Origin: Formicarius rufipectus
Taxonomy: Eukaryota; Chordata; Aves; Passeriformes; Formicariidae
Reading direction: 5' to 3'
NCBI GenBank assembly: GCA_013399695.1
Contig: VXAU01002296.1
Coordinates: 2,312,759 to 2,376,758, forward strand
Length of the DNA: 64,000 bases
Shown piece after piece: positions 12,501 to 24,500 of the stretch. Both the position numbers and the translations under genes were made by a program. The notes beneath the pieces are model-generated. The model worked only from the letters and a program-made list of their open reading frames with translations, searched no databases and was not told where the DNA came from. Position 1 is the stretch's first letter. Each line of letters starts with the position of its first letter.

Positions 12501-15500
12501 GAGCACAAGATGACCTAAACCCAGGACTCATCCTAAGTAAGGCAGTAGGAGTTGAGGGGTTAGAAGAAACCCCTTTCCCTGGTTTATGAAGCCCACAGAA
12601 TGACCACAAGGTCAGCAGGACCGTCTGCAACATGGGTGGATGAATCAAGAGAAGAAAAAGCTCTTCTCTGACTCTTACTTATTCCATTGACCTTTAGGTA
12701 ATTCTCATGCCCGTCCGAGGAAAGAGAAATAGGTGGAAAGAAAGCCAACACATGGACTTCTAAAAAGCCCTCTCAATGAAAATACCCCTCTGAGGAACAG
12801 AATGTGTCTCCGGTGTTCTCCTGCCCCCCTGGCCCAGGAGAAGGCAGCACAACTGACTGGCCCAAACCTCCTGAGCAGGCACTTCTCACTGCACAGCCCT
12901 TCAGGCAGTAACAGACTGGGGTCCCTTGCAGCAGTCGCCATCTCAATAATTGTGCTTTGGGAAGCAGCGTTGACTTACTACTGACCCACAGCAGCTTCTT
13001 GAGCACAGAGTAAGCTGCATCCTCTAAGACTCCATGAGATGATCCTCAGAGTCTAGGAGCTCAACTTCAGAGCAGTACTGGGACTCCAGACACGGAGTTA
13101 TTACCCACAACTTTTTGAATATCAGAACAGGGAAGGAGGCCAAAGATCCCACTCCTCTAGTTCAAAGAAGTTCCTTTATAACAGATGAAATCCATATATC
13201 CAGCGTCATCTTATAGAGGGTGTCCTACCACAGAAGCCATAGCATCACAAATACAGAAAGCACACAGGTACTTGGCAGCGGTCACCCTCTGTCTCAGAGG
13301 GACTAACAGTTTCAAAAGGTTTCCAGCTTTAGGCAAACATGAATGCTCAGTAAGCTTTAATCAAAACCCAACAGCATAAATAGACAAAACATTTCTACTG
13401 CCACCCAAGGTTAAAAAATACTGGCTACAAACCTTGTCACAAATCTGGCTGCAGAGAGGAGAGAGAGAACATTCTTGATTAAGGAGCTGAAGAAGAAAGG
13501 AAAGGGGCTTGAAGTTCAAAGTTCTTCAGTGAGAAATAAGAAACATAGCCAACATATACATGAAACAAGCGAAAAAGCAAACAATACAAAGACCAGTAAA
13601 ACACAAGAGGGCAGGTAGAAAATGGAACCAGAAAAGGAACAGAAATTGAAAGAGAGAGCAGGAAGCAGACGTTCCCTCTCTCATGTTATGTACAAAACTG
13701 GTTTCATCAGTCCACCAATTCACAATAGCTGCAGCCAACAGAGTTCACTCATCTTCTCTATGGCAAGACAACCACATTAATCTTCACCAGCCTTTGGCTC
13801 AGCTGTTAGGATTTCAACCCGACAGTTCTTACATGGAAGAGCAGGCCTCCAGTTCCAAAATCTTCTTGCAACAGGCATTCCTTGCCATGGGCTATGGACT
13901 AAGGCTGCAGTTCCCAAATTCTGCTACACAGACCACTAACAGTTCCTCCCATTCATGACCCAGAAAGGGAAGATTTGGAGAAGAAAAGGGTTGAAGAAAG
14001 GGTTGAAGACTTTCCCGAATACACAGGCTCTTCAGTGCCTGGGGTCAACAGATGGGGCCATGACAATTAGTCTCAGGTGTTCCCTAACTGGCAATTAGAG
14101 GAAAAAATATCACAGTAGGATGCACAGCTGGATTTAGTAACAGGGAGGATGAATTCACACCAGCAAATATGAGTGTCAGACACCAGCAAATCTGAGTGCC
14201 AGACACCAGCCTTCTGCTTTGATTGAGAGAAAACAGGTTTGCCGATATTTCTCTGAAGAGAACCTGGCTGGAATGGTAAAAAATTGGAAAATTTTCTGTG
14301 GATTTACTCCCAGAATTGTTTTACCCACCCTCATTCAATGAAGAAAACTTTAGAACCTGATAGAGTAGCACAGGGCAAAGCAAACCCAAGAAGCTCAATG
14401 TGTAGAGTGAGAGGGAACTCTCCTCAGCACCTCTGCTGACAAGAAACTAAAAGTCTCCAGAGGTTGCAATCAAGGTAGAGAGAGAGTTTCAGGGGACCAA
14501 GTGCTACCAGCCAAACTGTGATAGGAAGGAGAAATGTTGGGAGATAAGAAAGCCCCCAAACGACAAAACAAAACCCCTCCAGGCATCAGTCATTGAAGAG
14601 TGGGGAAATGTCATACCTAGTTGTTCAACTTCCTTGAGAGTATGCCCAAGGCATACACACATGGTTTGAAGTTGAAGGTGCTGTTGAAGTCATGACACTG
14701 AGTGAGAACAGCATCACCATTCTCGGATCTAATGCATTCTTTTCTTGGAATCAGCTCCAATGTTTTTCCCAAGTATATCTGAGAAATACTTTTGCAAGAC
14801 ATTGAAGCAGCCTGTCTAGTGATTTAAACTGTATACCTGCATAGATTAGCAATTGGATAACATAATGAGCCATGAAATAGCCTGTAGGAATATTTAATTT
14901 CTGTAGCATACTTAAGGGAAACCAGGAAAGCAATGATGGTATGTATGTTGATACTGACAAAACTTTGGGATGGCCAGTTTTCTTCTGGAAAATCAAAATG
15001 GAAAAGACTACCTGAAGGCTGTTACTGTAATTCAGTTTTAAGAAGCACTGGGTGCTCCCACTTTCGTTCCCTTCACTGTCTGTTTTCCCTGTTCTTCTTC
15101 AAAAAAGACACAACTGTTAAGCCTTTTCTTTTAAACTAGGGTATTTTTCCCCCTAGAACAGGAATGGTTTCCTCCTTTGCCTTCTCCTTCCTTTAATATC
15201 TTGCTTCCATGGCTCTGTCCTTTCTTTCCCTCCTTTCTGCCACACTCCCTACCCTTCCTGGTCTTCTCCATACTTCCCTCTTGCAGTGCATCCCTGAATT
15301 TTGCTTCCTTACTCTTGCCTGTGTCCAGAATAGCTCCTGCAGATGGTGCAGTATTAATTTCCTCAGGAGTTCTTTCTTAATGTCTACCCAGCTCTCTGCC
15401 CTCAAAACTGTGTCGACAGTGGCACAGAAAAGTTCATCCCTGTAACTGCCACTGCTGTGCATTTACCTACACTGCTTGGTCCCTTTTCATGCTCTTGCTT

Positions 15501-18500
15501 CTTTTTTTTAAAGCAGGTGCTGTATGTAGACACATTGTTGAAATGGGTTCTTTCCAATGGAGGTGCAGGGGAGAGCACTGAACTGAGATGGGCTTAAAAG
15601 TGAACAAATACTCATACTGAGCCAACAACAAAGTACACTAACTCAACAGAGAAGCTTGGCCATGCCTCAATCCCATGCTGCATGGGTTCCCCACTAACTA
15701 CAACTACTCATGTGTGGTTTCCACATCTCATGGTCTAATGCTCTGCATTCTGTGAGGGATGTGCTGTCACACTGCCTGCTAATTGCAGGGCTTATGTGGA
15801 CCGGTGGTATTGCAGACGTTGCGGCATTGCTGCAAAATTAGAAGGCTGTGAAGACTTCCCAAGGAGTAAGTAATTCTACTATTTCACGTGATAACACATA
15901 GCAGGAACTCCAAGAACAAATGCCTCCAATCTGTAGTATGTTTCCTGCACTGAAGGATAAAGAGCAAAGCTATGCCACCCCACTAATATCATCATGTTTT
16001 TGAAGCACCCCATTGTTGCTATTAACATAACAAAACAAATTCCAGTGAAGAAATTGCTACAGCGAAGAACATGGATGAAGACAAGGGTGTCTCACAGATG
16101 TCTGATGGCATTTGGCACTCATTGTGAAGTTAGCCATTTGAAACAGCTCACACGTACCACACATTTAATTTAACGTAGAACTTTGCTGGGATCTTCCTAT
16201 GCCGCAGTATCCTTTATCCCAGTTTCTCGTGTAAAAGAATGCAGTTACAGAGTTCATTGCTTTCATGCAAATAGTTTTTGGCCTTTGAGCGCTCTGGAAA
16301 ATTTGTACAAACTTGATGACCAAAAGCGTTTGGCCTTATTACATGTACTGTGTTGTTGTTGTTGGCTAGACTTCGCGAACGAAGATGTTGGGATAAGCCT
16401 GAGCAATGGATTTTTTAGGTGAGGCACAGTGTGCGCGGAACTGGTCCCACCCCCCTCGCTCCTGAGGTTCATTTTGCCACAGCCGAGCACGCTCGGACAG
16501 GGACAGTGAGTTCCTTGGGATTCGAACCGGCGTCCTCAGAGGAGGAGCCAGCTCCAGAGGTGGCGACTTTACACCATTATGTACTGTGTACACTTCTGAG
16601 GATTAGCAGTTGCTTTGACATATTAGAGAGTATGGCATGGAACAATACATGTATTCTAACGTCAGCCTAAAAAGGATAACCTTGCCTAGAGATGCTCTTT
16701 CAAAATGCTTACCTTGGCCACATAGGCTTCAACCCTGTTTCTTCCTGATAATGTGTTCTCTGTTGGGCTTAGAAAGCTTCCTCCAAGACTGAGACTTCTG
16801 TTCAGTCCCAAACTGCTCCCAAGATGTCCCAGGCCAGTTGAATACAGAACCGGACTTGCAGCCAGATGTCCGCTGACAACACTGCTTGTGATTAAAGATT
16901 TGCTTCTATGGCGCTCTCGAAGGAGCTTAGTGTTTGCTTCTGCAAGTCTCTCATTAGCTCTGAAACATTCAGAAGCAGACAGAGAGTCATCTTCGGTAGA
17001 AACACTTGTGCAAAGTTACCCTCCAGGTCCTTGACTATTATTCCACTTCTGAAAGCCAAGGGTTGATGAAGAACATCCAAACCAAGCACATCAGACAATC
17101 AGAGCTGGTTTGGAGGCCCTGTTTGTAAGGGCAAGGAGCAGCAAGTGTCACCAGCACTTCAGCCTGCTCAGCATTAGGGCTTCAAAGCAGTCAGTGAAAG
17201 CCAGGTGTTTCCATGGCTTCCTCTGGAAGGTATGTCACCTCCACAGGAACTCTGGGCTACCCTCCCATTCCCAAGGAAAGCTCAAAGCTCTGACCCGCTG
17301 CTAAAAGAGGAGCCAAAAGAGAGATTTCCTGTATTTTCTTCACAGAATCCAATTCTGTGCCCTGAGAGGCCTATGCTTATTCTAATAGTAATGGACATGA
17401 CATTCCTCTTTTCTGTCATACACACAATCAGGAGAATAGAGATTGGCCAAAAGGCTGCCAGTAAAAAAAAACCAACAGCTTGAAAAATGCTTAATGCTAC
17501 TCTTAATGCCACAGTGGTGCAATGGTGGCTTTTGTCCTGATAGTCTACAGAGAAATGAAGACACTTCTCTGATGCAGGGGAAGGTTCTTAAGGTACTTTC
17601 CCTGTAAATATGCCATTTTATGCTTCCACACTTAATGCTGCCAGATGTAGAAGAGGGAATTTAGAAGAGGAAAAACGAGTCTCTTCTTACCACTCCAAAG
17701 AAGCATGGACTTACCTTTCCAGTTTCTTTGCTAGGCATTTTCTGGTTTTCACCTCCTCCAGGTACAGCTCTTTGTACTTTTCCGCTTCTGCCTGCGTGGA
17801 TTCTTTTTGAAAAGTACTGTCTTGTTGGGTATTTTTTATTCTGTCCAGTTCACATTCAAGGTCTCTAATTCTATTTTTTACTCGGTTTCTCAGTGAAGCA
17901 TGATGGCTGGTTCTGATTTGTTCTAATCTGTCCTGGGAGGCAGCCTGTGCCTGAAGCAGACAGAGCAACTTCAACCACCACCACCAAGAAAAAGAGATGT
18001 CTCCCCACCAGAAAAATGCACGCACTCAATTTCAAGGCTTTACTGAGAGGGCAGGCTGTGCCTCCTCCCTCACTACCATCAGCAATCAAAGCAGAAGCCT
18101 GAAGCTACCCTGGTAAATAAGTGTTTTTCTTGGAGAAGGACTCCAAATTAGCACTATGAATTGAAACCACTAATGAAAGGACACTATCTCTGTAGGACAG
18201 GGCGTATGGAAAAGGAGTCACCAAAGACAAGGGGAGGATCCCCCAACCCCACATCTTCAGTGACTTCCTTTCTGAGCAGCTTCCCCCCGCATATAAGGAC
18301 AAGGCAGGATGTCTGTGTCTGGCCATGACAGCTGGACATTGCAAAACCCATTCAGGGATGAGCAGCGAGACCCAGACCAGCAGAGACACCCTGAAGCACT
18401 GCAAACTGGGAATCTGCCTTGGGCAGGCTTTAGATTCAGGTACCCTCAGGCACATTACACTCCTATGAAAGCACTCCTGTGCAACCACAGTCCCTTGTCC

Positions 18501-21500
18501 CTCTACTTTCAGGAAAGACAGAAGGAAAGCACAGAGTAAGGCACCAAAAGGAAAATACAAAAAAATGATGGCCACAACAAAAGTTTGCGTAGCGCTCACA
18601 GACACACGTGAGAAATTCACTTACTTGCAAAAATAGGTTGACTTCTTGTAGCTTTTGTCTTATTTCTTGTCCAGCTCGTTCTTCCACCTCCCTTTTATAT
18701 TGTTCTACTTGGCTGCGATCCACCATGTTAGACTCCAAATGATGCTGGAGTTTTGCCACCTCTTCTTTCAGCTGGCATTTGCTCTTCTCCAGTTTTTCAC
18801 ACTTCCCATGCAGAGAGGACAGCTCTTCTTGCAGATCCCGGTTTTGGGCTTCTAGCTGCATGCATTTTTTAGACTCCATGTCCAGTTGCTGGGAAAGTTC
18901 ACCAACCTGTACACAAAAAGACAAAAAAAAAAAAAAAAGAAAAAAAANGAAAACCTCAACTGCCTCCCGATCAACTCACGCCTGACACAGGGCTCAGGGT
19001 CCGACCTTGCCATGCCAGTGACAGCGCTGTTCCTCCCGTCTCTTCCAGAAAAGGAATTCGTCTGTCCGACCTCGATGATGCTGTCACAGGCTCCCTGAAG
19101 CTGCAACCAGGCCTGAGCTGGGACCCACTGCTCTCAGCCCATGGACATGATGTCCTGGTAGGACAGCAGAGCTGCCCATCCCTATAACCTGGCCTGGGGA
19201 TGCGCACTCTTGGCTGAGCCCGCTTACTGTCACTGCACCTCTTGGGGAGGGCCTGTGGGACGGCTCCCAGGCCCGTGAGGTCACGGACCCTGCCAGACTT
19301 GCTGTCGCTCTTGGCTGGCCCTTCCTCGGTGGGCCAGCCTGCCCTTCCTGTGCCCTTGCCCCTGCTGCTTTGACTGAGCACTTGTATCTTTCCCCATAAG
19401 GATAACAACATGAGTATTATAGTCATCTGCTACTCTAACAGTAGAAGGAGCATTAAGAAAAGCCAATCAAATCCAAAATGCAGCCAAGCTAAAAAGATCA
19501 TCAACATGACACAAAATGTAGGGAAAGCATGGGAAAACACAGGTTTCTAACGAAATAACACCACAACTAACAAAAAATCACACAAAGCAGAGCTCACCTT
19601 TGGTCTTAATCTACTAACTTCATTGACCATTTCAGAATATCTGTTCTTCATTTCTCCTTGCAAATTAAGCTGGGACTCCATTTCTCTGTCCTCATACACC
19701 CTTAGTTTCTTTGTAGCTCTACTTAGAAGTCTCTTCAACCTGCACAGGAAATTAGGTGAGAAAACAATGAAACACAGGAATAACTAGCCTTTTTCATATA
19801 CATCCATGTAATCAGTGCAGACATGGCTTTCTTCATCTTAACTAGTGTGACAGCACCAGGAATTGCTGAGAAAAACCATTCATCTCCATAAATTACCTGA
19901 AGCATCCAAAGTTCCGCTGAAAAGAGAAATAAAAGAGCTCGTTCCCCACAGGAGAACTTCAGGGCAACCAGCAGTGGCAGTTCCTCTGGTAGCTAGTGAA
20001 AATGCTGGGCTCATTGAAAGAAGTGCCTTGGAGGAACTAACAGGAGGCTTGAAATTTTCTCAGAGAGTTACACACACCTATTTTTACACTGAAGTTCAAG
20101 AAAATTTGATTTCTTCTCAGGGATACCTCTTCACCATATCAAAAAGCCATACCTCTTAAAGTCTTTCTGCAGTTCTAAGTTTCTTTTCATTTCTTGGTCC
20201 AGACGTAGTTCAACCGGGCGTTTCAACTCAACCAGTTTCTTCACTTTCTTTCTTTCACTCTCACACTTTCAAAATAGAAAGATACATGACACACACAGAG
20301 TGTAAGAACTATACCTAGGTGCAATACCTGCCTCTAGCACTCTCTCTCCACAAAGAAGCTGCAGTACATCTCCATCTGTTAGCCAAGTTCCACAGAGTGC
20401 CAAGGGACACAATTCCTGAGAACAGTCAACCACTTTAGGTTTCACATCAAACACGCCAATACTGAACAACAAAAACAAATGCCTACACTGAAGCAAAGGT
20501 CGCTGTCTTCTCTTGCAAGGAATACAGTTGGCAAAGATGCTGGAGAACACTTTGGGCAGTTTCTGCTCATAGCCACGATTATGTAGATATGCTCATCATA
20601 GGAGGATACAGATCAATCTAAGGCTTTCATGGGACCTTTAACGATCAGCAGACAGAGGAATTTGATCTTTTGCAATTCTTCAATATTTTATTCCCCTCTG
20701 CCATTGCCTCCCCCTCTACTTTGTGGGTATTTACTTATGTACTTGTTGCTTTGTACTTCCATTATTCCTCTACAGAAAAGGAGAAAAGGGAAAGACTGCA
20801 CCTTTGAAACTGTCAGCCATTTCCTGTTTCCCAAGCACTAGTTTATTTGCCCAGAATTCCTTCAGTATGTTTTTCTACAAAGCTTTTAAGCACCCACTAA
20901 CCTGAAAACATGCTGCTGCTCCTCCATACATTGCACTGGAAAAATGAAGCACTTCAACTCTGCCCAGAAACCAAGGGGTCCAAGGATGACCAGAATGAAT
21001 CCAAGAAAAACTGGGGAACTGCACCCCTGCTTGATGTGCTCAACTGATAGCACATCATACTGGGAACTCCTCCCAACGGAACCACCTCAAAATTTACACA
21101 ACAATACCTAGTTAGCTTTTATTCGCTTCCTGGGTGATCCCCAAATCACAAGATAACTTGGAGCCTGAATGTCAAGGATAATTAAAAAAGCTGTTTATGT
21201 AAGAACTCAACAAAAAGGTTACCATGCTTCTTCAAGGTACTGGCTCGGTCTCTGGAGAATTTTCTGGACCTACCTGTTCAAAGAGCTCTGCCTTTTCCCT
21301 GTCAAGCTGAGCAACACGCTCCTCAAGGTTGGATCTTGACTTAAATTGCTCTTCCCACATACTCTGCAAATCCTTTGATGTCAGAGCCAGTGCATTCTGC
21401 TTTTGCACCTATAGGAGCAACAGTGGCAGAAGAAGAAGCTAAGGTGAACAGAAAGAAAACACTAAGTTAAATAAAATCTAGCCTAAGCTCTTGTCTCCCT

Positions 21501-24500
21501 GTGCAAGGTCTATGGTTAAGGTTAATGTGGAGTGTAAAACAGAGCTCAGGAAACATAATCAAGAAGAGAAATTGAAGCTGGTAGAAAGAACGAATGCTCT
21601 AGGAGTGACAAGATGAGGCTGCATCTTTGGGAGATAACAAGACATGCACACATATACACAAAATCATCCTGCAACTTTCTTCTAAGGGTTCTCCAGAGTT
21701 CATGACACATATTTTCTAATATAATAATTCCTCTAGTGCCTACCACAGAAAATACTCTATCCTCATGGCTCCTATAACAGCTGTACATCTCCTGAGAGTG
21801 AGAAAATATTTAAAGGTTATTTATGGTTCTAACTAAAGGGACAAAAATTTGCCTAACAGACGCATTTGAGTTGAACAGAACTTGCTGATGCAATTCAAGT
21901 ATGAAGAGCAGAAGATGTCTAGATGCTTTTAGTAGCCTTTCTTTATGACGGAAAAAAAAAGAAAGAAGAAACCAAGAGATATGTACTGGCTACAGAAAGT
22001 CACAAAAACCTTAGCATAAAGTCTTAGATAAAATAATTGTTAGGCTGTATGACCTCCTCAACTGTCCTTACAGAGCAGGTGAAACACTGGGTCTTGTGAC
22101 AGAAACCAACATGGCCTCAAGACAAGTTCTAACAAAGTTGCAAAAATAATATGGATCTCCCAAGTCTAGTCTCTTCTCTCAGCTTTCAGTCACAGTCCTC
22201 CCCATTGTCCACAACATCCACTCTATTCATCATCTGCTATGGTTTAATCCCAGTAGGCAGCTATGCATCACACAGCCACTTGCTCACTTCCTGCAGATGA
22301 AATGGGGAAGAGAATTCCTCAGAGAAACCATGCTGATGAACATAAGTATCTTGCACACTGCAACAAAGATACACAGCAGCAGGGAAACAAGGAAATTTAC
22401 AGCCTTTTCCCTTGAAGGTGCCTTGCCCTAAAACCAGACAGGTATTTGACAGCTGCATGCCTACACAGCCCACCTGATCTTCTGATCAACTACCTATACA
22501 CAGAAAATTCAAAGACTGTGATTCACAGAAGCCAGTCACCTACCTGCTTGTGGTGGTCCTCTGCAGCTGCCTGTGCTGTCTGTAAGCCAGTTATCAAGTC
22601 TTCCAAGCGCTTGTGAACCTGCAGAAGCATTATAAGCAAGAAGGCACACTCACTTTCTAGATTGAAGTTCACACCTCACTACCAAAAATACATTTTACAC
22701 AAACCTCTTCACTTCTTTATTCCTATACTGTTTACACCCAGCACAAATGATCAAAATGGCCTTAGTTTGATGCCAATGTAATACTGTTAGCAATCATCAC
22801 CTCTGCTGTATCTAGCAGGGAGAGAGAAACAAGACCATGCAGGATATTAAGAATCTTCAGTGAAAACAGGCAGGAGTAGTTTTTCTGATCCCTTGTACAC
22901 TTGCAGATCATATCCTATTAACCTAAGGGGAAAGACAAGCATTGTGACTGACTCCCTATTCCTCTTGACAGTACTAGTATATTAGAAAGTTCAACTTTCA
23001 CATACACTGTTTTACAAAATTTATTCAGCTCTAATTGACAGCTGTGGTTGTAACAAGAACCCTAGTTCACTGGTTACAATACCAAAAATACGCTTCATAC
23101 AGGCCACAGATGTAAGTACTTTGAACTAAAACGAAAAACTGTGTAAAGGCAATGGAAAATTCAAGGCTCTCACTGAGTTCTGCAAGTACCAGAGGAATTT
23201 CTCTTCACTGTTTCATGAAAACAGACACACAGCAACTGGCCAAAGGAAAAGCACTGCTGCACAGAAAAAGCTCTAGGGAGTATAATTTTTGCTCCAGTCT
23301 GATGACGCCAGCCAGGCCTCTGGCACAAAGGCCTTGGTATCAATACACCCTGTTGAAATTCCACAACTTGATGAATACCTTAAATGAAACGCACTGCAAC
23401 AACTATCTGAAGTAGCATCTAATGTTATGATGGGTCTAAAGTAGACAGTAGTTACACAAGAGTATTATTTGCAGATCCTTACCTTGTGGAGTGCTATAGT
23501 AGCATGGGAAAACTCAAACTCAGAAAGCTGGGGAAGGGAGAGGGTGCTTTCCAAGCAGCCTCTATTCAGTAGAATACAAGACCTGAGCTCCCCTAGGCTC
23601 ATCAGCAAAACTTCATTTTAAAATTTCCCCAAAGAAATAGGTGACTAGGCTCAGGAGTAACAAAAAAGGGGAATTAATGAGCAGCTTACTGAGGCTGAGG
23701 CATGCAGGTCTCTCTGAAGGGCTTCAATCCTATTGCTTTGTTGCTGGACAGTGGCTTCCAATTTGGTGTTTTCAATTTCAAGGCTTAAAAAGAATTACAG
23801 GTTTCATTATGAAAATCCACTACAGCACCGATTCCAGAACAGTGTGAAGTAGTAACAAAACCAAAGCATCCTTAAACATCATGTATTACTTCGCTGTGAG
23901 GCAACAAGACTATCTATCCTTTCGTTTCCACCCAATCCCTGAAAGCAAGACATCTCACTTCACTGTGCTGTTCTCTTACTGTTGCACATGTTCTTCAAGT
24001 TGTTTGATAGTAGTATTAGTCTCGGAGGATGCCAACAGGAGGTCCTGCACTTTCTGGGCAGAACTTATTGCTTCTCTTTCCTTATCATCCAAGGCAGCCT
24101 TGAAGTCACGAATGCAATGCTCAGACTGAAGATGCTTTTCTTCCTCCTCCCGCAACTGTAAAATCACGGTAAGAATCCACAGCTGTCGGGTGAGCTTTTA
24201 CATGGAGGAGTTATCTGCTGCTGAAGAATTCACGTGCTGCATGTATGTGTGCATGCCCTCTCCCCGAAGAACTGGAATCATTTCACTTCTACTAGCAAAT
24301 GAACACAAGCTGTGTTACTCTGTCATCTTGTACAGCTGCCTTTCCCATCCCTCCACTGATTTCCTGCATCACAGTTCTAGGCACCAACACTGCTCCTCTG
24401 ACCCTTTCAGTGACTTAGGACACCCTTTGTAGCCCCTTGTTTGCTCCTGTCTGAAAAAGTGAATTAAAAAATTCATCCTTCTCCTGTAGCTACTCCAAGC

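Larger units (their letters stand above)
11081..16712. other. ANKRD26 intron 40, 5.6 kb
   Basis: The longest intron of the gene. It holds a CR1 piece (12,105-12,245), a short (GTT)n run near 12,262, a 23-base tandem duplication (14,158-14,210), a pyrimidine-rich stretch (15,170-15,260) and a CpG-rich block (16,330-16,575). I saw no exon-like open frame with splice sites. The rest is unrecognised single-copy-looking sequence. Confidence 0.6.

Noticed and set aside
16517..16600. tRNA gene on the minus strand
   Set aside because: The B box is exact, but the T stem does not pair, no A box or acceptor stem is found, so not a functional tRNA.
18105..18620. 171-codon minus-strand open frame in intron 38
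   Set aside because: Sits next to exon 38 but in intron sequence; no splice-bounded exon or coiled-coil pattern, and exon 38 has a clean donor.
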